Shown one piece after another: positions 18,323 through 27,007 of a stretch of DNA of 44,268 nucleotides. The translations under genes were made by a program, and so were the position numbers. Every line of letters begins with the position of its first letter. Positions within the stretch are counted from its first letter, which is position 1. The DNA comes from Alphaproteobacteria bacterium (GTDB taxonomy: Bacteria > Pseudomonadota > Alphaproteobacteria > Micropepsales > Micropepsaceae): NCBI GenBank assembly GCA_019247845.1, contig JAFBAL010000024.1, positions 1 through 44,268 on the forward strand, written 5' to 3'. A model generated the notes under the pieces. That model was not told the origin of the DNA and ran no database searches. It saw nothing but the letters and a program-made list of their open reading frames with translations.

Positions 18323-19090
18323 ATGCGTATGCCGAGGCGTTTCACGGGGATCCAGCTCCTTCTGGCCTTCGTCGCGGTCAATACCGTGATGTTCCTGATG
18401 CTCGTCACCTCGATGACGAGCGAGACGCCGTGGCTGGCGCGCGTGCTGCCCGGCCAGTTCGGCGCGGGCGTGAACTCGTCGGGCTATTGGGTGTTCTTCG
18501 CGCTGGTGCTGCTGGTCAACGCGCTGACCGTGCTGATCGCGGGGCTCGTGCTGGTGCTGCCGGCGCTGCGCGACGGCGCCCATGCCGACGAGAAGCGGCT
18601 GGCCAGGCATCTGGCCGACCGCGCGGGTCTTTCGGACGATTCCAAGGAGTCGGTGCTTTCGGCGCTGCGCGAGGACGTGCTCTCGGCGCGCCACCAGATC
18701 GCGGTCGGACGGTTGATCCTGGCCGCGGGGCTCGTCTTCCTGGTGCTGGCATTCGCGGGCGTCTCGATCAGCTTCGCGCGCGCCATCCCGGGCGGCGACA
18801 TGTTCGTCACGCAGAGCGCCACGGCCAAGCTCAACGCCGACGTCACCATGGGCGATGTCGAGCTCTTTTCCCTCGACCAGATCGCGGGCGCGGTTCTGCT
18901 CGACGCGCCGGAGATCTACGATTGGCGCATCGGGCCGCTGGCGAACAACCCCAGGAACCTGCTGTTCACGAACTTCGTCTTCGCGTTCCGTGCGGTCTTG
19001 GGCTTGATGGCGCTGCTGCTGCTCGCCTCGGTCGCGCGGCGCAGGGTCTCTAAGCCGGCTGAGGCTCCGGCTTCGACGTCGCAAGCGTGA
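18323..19090 (+). CDS. Four-TM membrane protein of unknown family
   Basis: I do not recognise this 255-residue protein. Hydrophobic segments lie at about residues 8-28 (IQLLLAFVAVNTVMFLMLV), 50-78 (YWVFFALVLLVNALTVLIAGLVLVL), 122-145 (LILAAGLVFLVLAFAGVSISFA) and 205-230 (FTNFVFAFRAVLGLMALLLL). Between segments two and three is a charged, probably cytoplasmic helix pair (DEKRLARHLADRAGLSDDSKESVLSALREDVLSARHQ). Between three and four is a likely periplasmic domain of about 55 residues (TQSATAKLNADVTMGDVELF). The ATG at 18323 is preceded by AAGGGTGG; ATG 18329 is an alternative. The 3' end overlaps the convergent desaturase gene by 41 nt. Confidence 0.65.
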   Translation: MRMPRRFTGIQLLLAFVAVNTVMFLMLVTSMTSETPWLARVLPGQFGAGVNSSGYWVFFALVLLVNALTVLIAGLVLVLPALRDGAHADEKRLARHLADRAGLSDDSKESVLSALREDVLSARHQIAVGRLILAAGLVFLVLAFAGVSISFARAIPGGDMFVTQSATAKLNADVTMGDVELFSLDQIAGAVLLDAPEIYDWRIGPLANNPRNLLFTNFVFAFRAVLGLMALLLLASVARRRVSKPAEAPASTSQA

Positions 19091-19997
19091 GGATCTCGCG
19101 GTAGTTCCGCCTGATCTCCATGCGCGGCCCGAAACCCTTGGCCAGCAGCATCGCGTGCAGCAGAGGCAGGTTGTAGCAGGGCACGTAGAACATCAGGTGG
19201 TGGTCGACGTGATAGTTGACCCAGTACGGCGCCACCAGCCCGCGCACCCACCACGAGGCATAGGTCGTGCGCGCGTTGCGGAAGACGTCGTCGTTGTCGG
19301 GCACCACGGCATGCTCGGCGATGTTGCGGATGCGGGTGATCACCATCTGCCAGGTGAGGTTCGGCAGCAGCCAGAACATCAGGTAATAGTGCGGCTTGCC
19401 GAGGATGGTGAGGATCGCGAGCAGCACGAGGTTCGCCGTCAGCACCGTGCCGAGCTTGTCCCGGAAATGCGCGAGATGTCCCATGAAGCTCAACTCGACG
19501 GGACCCCAGGCGCGGCGGAACTGCTCGCGCCGCTGCTTCAAGCCGCTCTGGCCGGTGATGTCGCGGAGGAACTTGCGGCGATAGCTCGCGCGCGTGATCG
19601 GGAAGGGCTTGGAGAGACCGAGGTCGGGATCGTCCGTCTGCTGCGTCGAGCGGTGATGCTTCAGGTGGTAGTGGCGGTAGGAGATCGTATCGGCGCCGAC
19701 AGGATAGGCGCAGAACCACTGGCTCACCCATTCGTTCACGGCTCGCGTGCGCATCAACACGCCATGCGCCGCGTCGTGCATCAGGATGGCGAGGCCGAGC
19801 TGCCGGCTGCCGATGACGACCACCGCGGCCACGAAAGTGAGCGGGTTCGGCCACACCCAATAGAGCGCCATGGCAGCCGCGATCACCGCCCAGGCATGCG
19901 CCACGCACATCAGCCCGGTGACGTCGGAGCGCGCGCGCACCGCGGCCAATTCTTCCGCCGTGAAGCAGGTGGTGGGGTCGAAGCGTTCGACGTTCAT
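19050..19997 (-). CDS. Membrane fatty acid desaturase family protein
   Basis: A 315-residue di-iron desaturase-type protein with the three histidine boxes in order: HDAAH (74-78), HYHLKHH (109-115) and NYHVDHH (His from 263). Hydrophobic segments flank the boxes, as in acyl-lipid or sphingolipid/carotenoid-type desaturases. Long-chain fatty acid desaturation is most likely, but related hydroxylases share the boxes. The ATG at 19997 (MNVERFDP) is chosen; an upstream in-frame start at 20009 would add four residues. Its 3' end overlaps the unknown membrane protein gene by 41 nt. It follows ubiA on the same strand with a gap of 13 nt, so the two may be co-transcribed. Confidence 0.85.
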   Translation of the reverse strand: MNVERFDPTTCFTAEELAAVRARSDVTGLMCVAHAWAVIAAAMALYWVWPNPLTFVAAVVVIGSRQLGLAILMHDAAHGVLMRTRAVNEWVSQWFCAYPVGADTISYRHYHLKHHRSTQQTDDPDLGLSKPFPITRASYRRKFLRDITGQSGLKQRREQFRRAWGPVELSFMGHLAHFRDKLGTVLTANLVLLAILTILGKPHYYLMFWLLPNLTWQMVITRIRNIAEHAVVPDNDDVFRNARTTYASWWVRGLVAPYWVNYHVDHHLMFYVPCYNLPLLHAMLLAKGFGPRMEIRRNYREILTLATSKPEPQPA

Positions 19998-20010
19998 GGG
20001 CGCGAGCATA

Positions 20011-20952
20011 CTACGAAAACCATCCTGCGAGCAGGAAAGCCAGCCCGATCAGCGCCCCCGCGTCGCGGTTGGCGCGGAAGAGTTTCAGGCACTTTTCCGG
20101 GTCGGCGACGTTCAGGCTCTTCACCTGCCATAACAAATGTGCCCCAGCGGCAAGCATGACGAAGGCGAAGGGCCAGCCGGCATGCTCGGTGAACCCGGAA
20201 GCCAGGATCAGCGTGAAGGCCGCCGCATAGAAGCCCAGGATCCACTTGGCTGAGCGCTCGCCCAACAGCCGCGCGGTGGAGCGCACGCCGATCAGCGCGT
20301 CGTCGTCCCTGTCCTGGTGCGCATAGATCGTGTCGTAGCCGAGCGTCCAGAAGAACAGCCCCGCGTACAGCATCCCGTCGCCGATATCGATGGTGCCGGT
20401 CTGGGCCGCGAAGCCGATCAGCGCGCCCCAGTTGAAGGTGAGGCCGAGCCAGGCCTGCGGCCACCAGGTGACGCGCTTCATGAACGGATAGGCCGCGATC
20501 AGCAGCAGCGAACCCACGCCCAGCTCGATCGACAGCAGGTTCAGCTGCAGCAGGATCAGAAGACCGACGGCGCATTGGAGGCCAAGGAACAGCCACGCGT
20601 CGCGCAGGCCGATCGCGCCCGAAGGGATCGGCCGGCCGCGCGTGCGCGCGACCCTCGCGTCGAAGTCGCGGTCGACGATGTCGTTATAGGTGCAGCCCGC
20701 GCCGCGCATCACGACGCTTCCCAATCCGAACAGGATCAGCAGCCACAGGTCGCGCAAGGTGTTGAACGGCCGGTCGCCTTCCGTGGCACCCAGCAGAAGC
20801 CCGAAGGCGCAGGGCCAGAACAGCAGCCACGTCCCGATCGGCCGGTCGAGGCGCATCAGCCTGAGATACGGCTGCGCGCGCGGAGGCACGCGCTCGACCC
20901 AATCGCGGGCGACGGCGTCGGCGGGTTTGAGGACTTGCGGTTCGGCGGCCAT
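20011..20952 (-). CDS. ubiA: 4-hydroxybenzoate polyprenyltransferase
   Basis: UbiA attaches the polyprenyl side chain to 4-hydroxybenzoate in ubiquinone synthesis, in the inner membrane. Both aspartate-rich motifs are present: NDIVDRDFDARVARTRGRP and the second DRDDDALIGVRSTARLLG. Eight or nine membrane segments are apparent. From the ATG at 20952 the protein has 313 residues; another in-frame ATG at 20970 would make its start codon share the sequence CATG with the divergent rsmE start. It lies upstream of the desaturase and about 10 kb from ubiD, a later step of the same pathway. Confidence 0.93.
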   Translation of the reverse strand: MAAEPQVLKPADAVARDWVERVPPRAQPYLRLMRLDRPIGTWLLFWPCAFGLLLGATEGDRPFNTLRDLWLLILFGLGSVVMRGAGCTYNDIVDRDFDARVARTRGRPIPSGAIGLRDAWLFLGLQCAVGLLILLQLNLLSIELGVGSLLLIAAYPFMKRVTWWPQAWLGLTFNWGALIGFAAQTGTIDIGDGMLYAGLFFWTLGYDTIYAHQDRDDDALIGVRSTARLLGERSAKWILGFYAAAFTLILASGFTEHAGWPFAFVMLAAGAHLLWQVKSLNVADPEKCLKLFRANRDAGALIGLAFLLAGWFS

Positions 20953-20968
20953 GCGTCTCAATTGTGTC

Positions 20969-21733
20969 ATGGCCGAAGAGCTAACGGAACCCGGCGGCAG
21001 CATCCGTCTCTATGTCGAAACGCCGCTCTCCACGGGTGTGCGCGTCGATGTCGATGAGGGGCAGGCGCACTATCTCGTCAACGTGATGCGCGCCAGGCCC
21101 GGCGACCGCGTGCGGCTGTTCAACGGTCGCGACGGCGAGTGGCTGGCGCGCGTCGCCGAGGTGACGAAGCGCGGCTGCGCGCTGGAGTGCGAGGCGCAGA
21201 CGGCGCCGTATCGCGCGGTGCCCGACCTGTGGCTCGTCTTCGCGCCGATCAAGAAAACGCCGGCCGACTATGTCGTGCAGAAGGCGACAGAGCTAGGCGT
21301 GCGCGTGCTGCAGCCCGTGCTCACGCGGCGGACCATCGCGCGCCGCGTCAATCTGGAGCGCATGCGGGCCAACGGCGTCGAAGCCGCGGAGCAGTCCGGC
21401 CGCGTCGACGCGCCGGAGGTTCGCGACCTCGTGGAGCTCGAGCGCCTGCTCGCCGCCTGGCCGGGCGAGCGCAAGCTCTTGTTCTGCGACGAGGCGGGAG
21501 AGGCGCCGTCCATCGCCGAGGCGCTGCGTGCTTTGCCGCGCGGGCAGCAGCCGCGTGAGCCTTGGGCGGTGCTCACCGGGCCGGAAGGCGGCTTCGATCC
21601 CGCCGAGCGCGCGCTGGTGCGCGAACAGCCTTTCACGGTCCCGGCGGCATTGGGTGAGCGGATCCTGCGCGCCGACACGGCCGCGCTCGCAGCCCTTGCG
21701 GTGTGGCAGTCGATCCTGGGCGATTGGGGCTAG
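20969..21733 (+). CDS. rsmE: 16S rRNA m3U1498 methyltransferase RsmE
   Basis: RsmE methylates U1498 of 16S rRNA at N3. The 254-residue protein shows the family's N-terminal PUA-like part (HYLVNVMRARPGDRVRLFNG), then the SPOUT domain with KKTPADYVVQKATELGV, AAEQSGR, LTGPEGGFDPAE and the closing LGERILRADTAALAAL knot. The ATG at 20969 is needed for a complete N-terminal domain; no Shine-Dalgarno is seen, so leaderless translation is possible. The start lies 16 nt from ubiA's chosen start, divergent. The stop TAG overlaps the convergent TonB-like gene's stop in CTAG (21730-21733). Confidence 0.92.
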   Translation: MAEELTEPGGSIRLYVETPLSTGVRVDVDEGQAHYLVNVMRARPGDRVRLFNGRDGEWLARVAEVTKRGCALECEAQTAPYRAVPDLWLVFAPIKKTPADYVVQKATELGVRVLQPVLTRRTIARRVNLERMRANGVEAAEQSGRVDAPEVRDLVELERLLAAWPGERKLLFCDEAGEAPSIAEALRALPRGQQPREPWAVLTGPEGGFDPAERALVREQPFTVPAALGERILRADTAALAALAVWQSILGDWG

Positions 21734-22128
21734 TAGACCTGGGACGTCGCCGAGGCGGGCTGCGCACCTTGAGCGGCGGGCGGCAGCTCGTAGTGGATCG
21801 TCACGTCCAGCCAGTCGCTATAGGGCTCGCCCCCGCCGGACATCGCCGGAATATAGCGCCAGTTCAGCACGCCTTCGGCCGCGGCCATGTCCAGGTCGTG
21901 AAAGCCGCTCGACTTCTTCAGGCGAAGCTTGTGCGCATGTCCGTTGGCGCTGACATAGACGCTCAAGATCACGTCGCCCTGTTCCCCGGCACTCTGCGCC
22001 CCCGCGGGATAGGCCGGCTGGGGCGCCGCGTAGTTGTGATCCACATGCGGGGCCGTGTCCGCCCGGGTCGCGGTCGCGCCGATCAGGGCCAGCGCCAGAG
22101 CCAGGCCGCCCACGAGATGCTTCGCCAT
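21730..22128 (-). CDS. Secreted protein with TonB C-terminal-like domain
   Basis: A 132-residue protein with a signal peptide (MAKHLVGGLALALALIGATATRA) and one TonB C-terminal-like module: QPAYPAGAQSAGEQGDVILSVYVSANGHAHKLRLKKSSGFHDLDMAAAEGVLNWRYIPA. It lacks the Pro-rich spacer and N-terminal anchor of genuine TonB, so it is probably a soluble periplasmic relative of unknown role. GGGAGG stands 6 nt before the ATG. It is convergent with rsmE and shares a 4-nt stop overlap. A 10-nt palindrome ATGATATCAT lies 24 nt upstream of the start (22153-22162). Confidence 0.78.
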   Translation of the reverse strand: MAKHLVGGLALALALIGATATRADTAPHVDHNYAAPQPAYPAGAQSAGEQGDVILSVYVSANGHAHKLRLKKSSGFHDLDMAAAEGVLNWRYIPAMSGGGEPYSDWLDVTIHYELPPAAQGAQPASATSQVY

Positions 22129-22381
22129 GTGGTCCTCCCGATAAGATTTCGCATGATATCATTGCCGCATGCGCGGGGCCAATAATGGCGTTCAAACAGA
22201 CGTGAGCACGGCCCGCCGCGATCCTGGCCTCTACGCGACCCCGGCCGGCTGCCGGCATGTCCAAAGGCCTACCTTGCCGTAACGGTTTGGGGCGATTACA
22301 TACCCACGGCTGAACGCCAATCCTGAACGGGCGGTTCACGATTTACACAGCGCAGATTGTGCAACACAGAGGCTGAGCTTC
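22129..22381. other. Divergent intergenic region between the TonB-like gene and gshA
   Basis: This 253-nt gap, one of the largest in the window, should carry promoters for both flanking genes. It contains the palindrome ATGATATCAT (22153-22162) on the TonB-like side. A short GC-rich inverted repeat, GCCGGCTGCCGGC, lies near 22242. No convincing -35/-10 pair, riboswitch or small RNA was recognised. The gshA start is preceded by GAGG about 10 nt upstream. Confidence 0.5.
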
Positions 22382-23746
22382 ATGTCGATACCGCAATCTG
22401 CCGGCGGCCCGATCGCGTCGCGCGACGATCTGGTGCGTCACCTGAGCGAAGGCTCCAAGCCGAAAGACCAGTGGCGCATCGGCACCGAGCACGAGAAGTT
22501 CGTCTACGATCCCAAGATCCTGAAGCCCGTCGCCTATGACGGACGGCCCGGCATCCGCGTGCTGCTGGAAGGCATGCGCCGCTTCGGCTGGGAAGACGTC
22601 AAGGAAGGCGACAACATCATCGGGCTGACGCAGGCCGGCGCTTCGCTGAGCCTGGAGCCCGGCGGCCAGTTCGAGCTCTCGGGCGCGCCGCTCAAGACCG
22701 TGCATCAGACCTGCGCCGAGGTGAACACGCATCTCGAGCAGGTGCGCGAGGTGGCGGGCGAGATCGGCGCCGGCGTCATCGGGCTGGGCTTCGCGCCCAA
22801 CTGGGCGATGGACGAGACGCATCAGATGCCCAAGGGCCGCTACAAGATCATGCGGGCCTATATGCCCAAGGTCGGCGGCTACGGCCACGAGATGATGTTC
22901 CGCACCTGCACCGTGCAGGTGAACCTCGACTTCGCCGACGAAGCCGACATGGTGAAGAAGTTCCGCGTCGGCCTGGCGCTGCAGCCGGTGGCGACCGCCC
23001 TGTTCGCCAACTCGCCGTTCCGCGAGGGCAAGCCGAGCGGGTTCCTGTCCTATCGCAGCCAGGTCTGGACCGACGTCGACAACGCGCGCGCCGGCATGCT
23101 GCCCTGGGTGTTCGAGCCCGGCATGTCGTTCGAGCGCTATGTCGACTATGCGCTCGACGTGCCGATGTACTTCGTCTATCGCGACGGCAAATACATCGAC
23201 GTCGCGGGCAAGAGCTTCCGCGATTTCATGGCGCGCAAGATCCCCGAGGTGAAGGACATCGAGCCCACCATGGCCGATTGGGCCGATCACCTGACCACGA
23301 TCTTCCCCGAGGTCCGCTTGAAGAAGTTCCTCGAGATGCGCGGCGCCGACGGCGGCAGCTGGCGGCGCATCTGCGGATTGCCGGCGCTGTGGACCGGCAT
23401 CTATTACGACCAGACCGCGCTCGACGCCGCCTGGGACCTGGTCAAGGACTGGACGGACGAAGAGCGCCAGGCGATGCGCAGCGCCGTCCCGGTGCTGGGC
23501 TTCAGGACGCCGCACCGCAAGACCGATGTCGGCGCGCTGGCCAAGCGCATGCTCGACATCTCGTCGGCCGGGCTGATGCGCCGCGCCGCGGAGGACTCCG
23601 CCGGCATGACCGAGGACGGCTTCCTCAATCCGCTGCGCGAGCTCGTCGACCGCGGCTATACCCGCGCCGAGGAGCTTCTCAGGCGCTATCGCGGCGAGTG
23701 GAAGGGGGACCTCACGCCGCTGTTCCGGGAGTATAATTTCCTCTGA
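22382..23746 (+). CDS. gshA: Glutamate-cysteine ligase (plant/alphaproteobacterial GCS2 type)
   Basis: This 454-residue enzyme makes gamma-glutamylcysteine, the first step of glutathione synthesis, in the cytoplasm. It resembles the plant-type class: WRIGTEHEKFVYDP near residue 35, SLEPGGQFELSGAPLKTVH, MPKGRYKIMRAYMP, MMFRTCTVQVNLDF and, near the C-terminus, AGMTEDGFLNPLRELVDRGYT. Length fits that class. The next gene (GNAT) starts at the last base of its stop codon (TGATG), so they form a pair. Glutathione-linked functions elsewhere in the window (GFA-family protein) fit a GSH-producing organism. Confidence 0.93.
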   Translation: MSIPQSAGGPIASRDDLVRHLSEGSKPKDQWRIGTEHEKFVYDPKILKPVAYDGRPGIRVLLEGMRRFGWEDVKEGDNIIGLTQAGASLSLEPGGQFELSGAPLKTVHQTCAEVNTHLEQVREVAGEIGAGVIGLGFAPNWAMDETHQMPKGRYKIMRAYMPKVGGYGHEMMFRTCTVQVNLDFADEADMVKKFRVGLALQPVATALFANSPFREGKPSGFLSYRSQVWTDVDNARAGMLPWVFEPGMSFERYVDYALDVPMYFVYRDGKYIDVAGKSFRDFMARKIPEVKDIEPTMADWADHLTTIFPEVRLKKFLEMRGADGGSWRRICGLPALWTGIYYDQTALDAAWDLVKDWTDEERQAMRSAVPVLGFRTPHRKTDVGALAKRMLDISSAGLMRRAAEDSAGMTEDGFLNPLRELVDRGYTRAEELLRRYRGEWKGDLTPLFREYNFL

Positions 23747-24186
23747 TGGCCAAGCGTGACGTGCAGGTGAGATTGGCGGCGACCCGCGACCGGCGCGCGA
23801 TCGCCGTGTGCGACGCGCGCGTGGCCGGCGACCTTCATCGCCGCGAGCTGATCGACGCCGCCATCGCCGCGCGCCATTGCTGGGTCGTGGAGCAGGACGG
23901 CGCGGTCGCGGGCTATGCGATCCTGACCACGAACTTCTTCGGCCGCGACTTCGTCGAGCTGCTGTTCGTGGCAGCCGAAGCGCGGCGCAAGGGGATCGGC
24001 GACGCTCTGCTCGCCGCGATCGAGCGCGCGCGGCCTCAGACCGACAAGCTTTTCACCTCCACCAACGAATCGAACGCAGCCATGCGCGCGCTGCTCGAGA
24101 GCCGCGCCTATCGGGCGAGCGGGACGATCCTGAACCTCGACCCGGACGATCCCGAGCTCGTCTTCGTCAAGTTCCTGAAGGCTTAG
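23746..24186 (+). CDS. GNAT-family N-acetyltransferase
   Basis: A 146-residue GCN5-related acetyltransferase. The acetyl-CoA binding motif A is VELLFVAAEARRKGIGDALLAAIER (R/Q-x-x-G-x-G/A pattern as RRKGIG), and LFTSTNESNAAMRALLESRAYRASG is the motif-B side. It is translationally linked to gshA by a 1-nt TGATG overlap. Its stop TAG overlaps the stop TAA of the convergent small membrane protein in TTAG (24183-24186). The acceptor substrate is unknown; linkage to gshA could mean thiol metabolism, but GNAT genes often sit beside unrelated genes. Confidence 0.82.
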   Translation: MAKRDVQVRLAATRDRRAIAVCDARVAGDLHRRELIDAAIAARHCWVVEQDGAVAGYAILTTNFFGRDFVELLFVAAEARRKGIGDALLAAIERARPQTDKLFTSTNESNAAMRALLESRAYRASGTILNLDPDDPELVFVKFLKA

Positions 24187-24392
24187 CGCCGGCGCACGAT
24201 GTAGAGCTGCAGCAGGCCGAAATTGGCCAGCATGATGCCGCGATGCACCCACTCCGTGCTCTTCAGCATGAAGCTGTCCGCCGGCCACATGATGATGCCC
24301 GCGCCCTGCAGCGCGAAGAACACGCCGCTTGCGAACATCAAGACGCCCATGACCGTCAGCACGATGCGGATGACCGAATAAAGACCGTCCAT
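24183..24392 (-). CDS. Small two-TM membrane protein, unknown function
   Basis: A 69-residue protein with a first hydrophobic segment at about residues 5-33 (SVIRIVLTVMGVLMFASGVFFALQGAGII) and a second at about 46-65 (WVHRGIMLANFGLLQLYIV), ending in RRR. MWPADSFMLKSTEW joins the helices. The pattern is shared by small conserved membrane proteins of proteobacteria, but I cannot name it. GAGGGGG stands 8 nt before the ATG, and TATAGT lies about 30 nt upstream on the minus strand, without a clear -35. It is convergent with the GNAT gene, sharing 4 nt. Confidence 0.7.
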   Translation of the reverse strand: MDGLYSVIRIVLTVMGVLMFASGVFFALQGAGIIMWPADSFMLKSTEWVHRGIMLANFGLLQLYIVRRR

Positions 24393-24426
24393 GACTTGCC
24401 CCCTCGAAAGCGGGGCGACTATAGCA

Positions 24427-25455
24427 TCATTTGGGCTGCGGCACGCGCTCGGCGCCCTGGCGGGCCAGCATCCAGCCGGGATATTCCGCCGGCAGCGCGC
24501 TGACCTCGTCGAGCGTCTTCATCTCGTCGGCAGTGAGCGGGAGCTTCGCGGCCTCCAGGTTGTCGTCGAGCTGCTCCATCGTCTTGGCGCCGATGATGAT
24601 CGTGGTGACGAAGGGCTTGGCGAGGATATAGGCGAGCGCCACGCGCGCCACCGACACGCCGCGCGCGTTGGCGACCGCGCGCATCGCGTCGATGCATGTC
24701 CAGGCGCGGTCCTTGTCGACGGGCGGGAAGTCGAACGCCACGCGGCGCGCGCCTTCCGGCCCGTTGCTGCCCGGTCCGAACTTGCCCGACAGGAGCCCGC
24801 CGGCGAGCGGACTCCACACCATCAGCCCGATCTTCTGGTCGGCCAGCAGCGGCGCGATCTCGCGCTCGAGATCGCGCCCGGCGATGGAGTAGTACGCCTG
24901 CAGGGTCTCGAACCGCGCCCAGCCGCGATGCGCGGCGATCCCTTGCGCCTTCATGATCTTCCAGGCCTGCCAGTTCGACACGCCCACGTAGCGCACCATC
25001 CCCTGCCGCACCAGGTCGTTCAGCGCCTGCATCGTCTCCTCGACCGGCGTGACGCCGTCGGTGGCGTGGATCTGGTAGAGGTCGATATGGTCGGTCTTGA
25101 GCCGCTCCAGGCTGCGCGACACCGCGTCCATGATGTGTCCGCGCGAGGCGCCGATGTCGTTCGGGCCCGGGCCGGTGCGGCCGTAGCATTTCGTGGCGAT
25201 GACGACGTCGGAGCGCTTCAGGCCGATGTCCTTCAGCGCCTGGCCGGTCATCGTCTCGGACGTGCCCTGCGCATAGACGTCGGCGGTGTCGATGAAATTG
25301 ACGCCGGCTTCCAGCGCACGCGCCACGATGCCGGTCGCGGCCTTCTGGTCGAGGTCGCCCACGACCTTCCAGAACCCGTCGCCGCCGAAGGTCATGGTGC
25401 CGAGGCAGATCTCCGAGACGAACAGGCCGGTATTGCCGAGCTGGTTGTATTTCAT
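24427..25455 (-). CDS. Aldo/keto reductase
   Basis: A 342-residue NADPH-dependent oxidoreductase with a TIM-barrel fold. The catalytic tetrad is visible: Asp and Tyr in NFIDTADVYAQGTSE, Lys in VVIATKCYGRTG and His in DLYQIHATDG. Cofactor-binding segments GVSNWQAWKIMKA, LMVWSPLAGGLLSGKF and TTIIIGAKTMEQLDDNL follow. Length is typical of the YajO/YghZ/Tas-like group. A GGAGAG ribosome-binding site precedes the ATG. The substrate is unknown. It is divergent from the SemiSWEET gene with a 62-nt gap. Confidence 0.9.
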   Translation of the reverse strand: MKYNQLGNTGLFVSEICLGTMTFGGDGFWKVVGDLDQKAATGIVARALEAGVNFIDTADVYAQGTSETMTGQALKDIGLKRSDVVIATKCYGRTGPGPNDIGASRGHIMDAVSRSLERLKTDHIDLYQIHATDGVTPVEETMQALNDLVRQGMVRYVGVSNWQAWKIMKAQGIAAHRGWARFETLQAYYSIAGRDLEREIAPLLADQKIGLMVWSPLAGGLLSGKFGPGSNGPEGARRVAFDFPPVDKDRAWTCIDAMRAVANARGVSVARVALAYILAKPFVTTIIIGAKTMEQLDDNLEAAKLPLTADEMKTLDEVSALPAEYPGWMLARQGAERVPQPK

Positions 25456-25517
25456 GTCTCTCTCCGTTAGCGCTCTGTGAGCAAGGTAGCACGGCCGTAT
25501 CGCAAGGGGCGCAACTT

Positions 25518-25772
25518 ATGACGTATGTGACGTTGATCGGCATGGTCGCGGCCGTGCTCACCACCATCGCGTTCCTGCCGCAGGTGGTCCGCACCTGGAA
25601 GACGCGCTCGACCGCCGACATCTCGCTCGCGATGTTCGTGACTTATGTGACCGGCATCGCGTTATGGCTGCTCTACGGGCTGATGCTGCGCGACCTGCCG
25701 CTGATCTGCTCGAACGCGGTGACGCTGGTGTTTTCAGGAACCATCTTGGGGCTGAAACTCAGGCACGGGTAG
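25518..25772 (+). CDS. SemiSWEET (MtN3/PQ-loop) sugar transporter family protein
   Basis: An 84-residue, three-helix protein with the PQ motif in TM1 (TTIAFLPQVVRTWKTRSTADIS), the conserved SLAMFVTYVTGIALWLLYG in TM2 and NAVTLVFSGTILGLKLR in TM3. SemiSWEETs dimerise to move sugars down a gradient; most bacterial members have no known substrate. Length and motifs match well. AGGGG is about 8 nt before the ATG. A strong hairpin directly follows the stop (25773-25810). Confidence 0.9.
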   Translation: MTYVTLIGMVAAVLTTIAFLPQVVRTWKTRSTADISLAMFVTYVTGIALWLLYGLMLRDLPLICSNAVTLVFSGTILGLKLRHG

Positions 25773-25810
25773 CGCAATAGGGGAACGTGTTCGCTTCCCC
25801 GTAAATTGCG
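25773..25810. terminator. Bidirectional terminator-like hairpin between SemiSWEET and pirin genes
   Basis: CGCAAT (25773-25778) pairs with ATTGCG (25805-25810), and GGGGAA (25780-25785) pairs with TTCCCC (25795-25800) inside it. The hairpin starts right after the SemiSWEET stop and ends 10 nt before the convergent pirin stop. It is the only convergent pair in the window with non-coding DNA between the stops, and that DNA is almost wholly hairpin, which supports a shared terminator. Confidence 0.6.
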
Positions 25811-25820
25811 CGACAACAAA

Positions 25821-26681
<861 letters not shown>

Positions 26682-26692
26682 GGGAAGCTCCT

Positions 26693-27007
26693 TCAGATGC
26701 CGGTGAAGACGAGGTCGATGGCGGCGAGCAGCTTATCCCGGTCGGCCTCGAGATTTGCGACGGAGTCGCGCAGCATTCTATGGGACAACGAAAACATTTC
26801 AGTCGGCGAGAAATACAGCGTCGTGCGCTGAACCGTCACGGTTGGATTGAGCCGCAACTGCGGGCGGATTGCGGACACGACCACAAGCGGAACAACGATG
26901 CGCGTGGGCTGATCGTCGAAGAAAGGGTGCTGGATGACGATCACATAAGGACGGTCCCTGCCTCCACCCTTCAACGGATTTGGAAAGACATCAAACTGGC
27001 GGATCAT
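26693..27007 (-). CDS. ccdB: CcdB-family toxin
   Basis: A 104-residue protein like the gyrase poison CcdB: QFDVFPNP at the N-terminus, RPYVIVIQHPFFD, TRIVVPLV, and a C-terminal helix ending IDLVFTGI. In F-plasmid CcdB the last three residues W-G-I contact gyrase; here the Trp position is Thr102, with Gly and Ile kept. It overlaps the antitoxin gene by 17 nt, the usual antitoxin-first order. Base composition is visibly more AT-rich than neighbouring genes, which suggests acquisition by transfer. Pirin follows after 11 nt. Confidence 0.85.
   Translation of the reverse strand: MIRQFDVFPNPLKGGGRDRPYVIVIQHPFFDDQPTRIVVPLVVVSAIRPQLRLNPTVTVQRTTLYFSPTEMFSLSHRMLRDSVANLEADRDKLLAAIDLVFTGI

Noticed and set aside
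22153..22162. Palindrome ATGATATCAT before the TonB-like gene
   Set aside because: Single 10-nt palindrome with no repeat or promoter alignment; kept only as a note in the intergenic entry.
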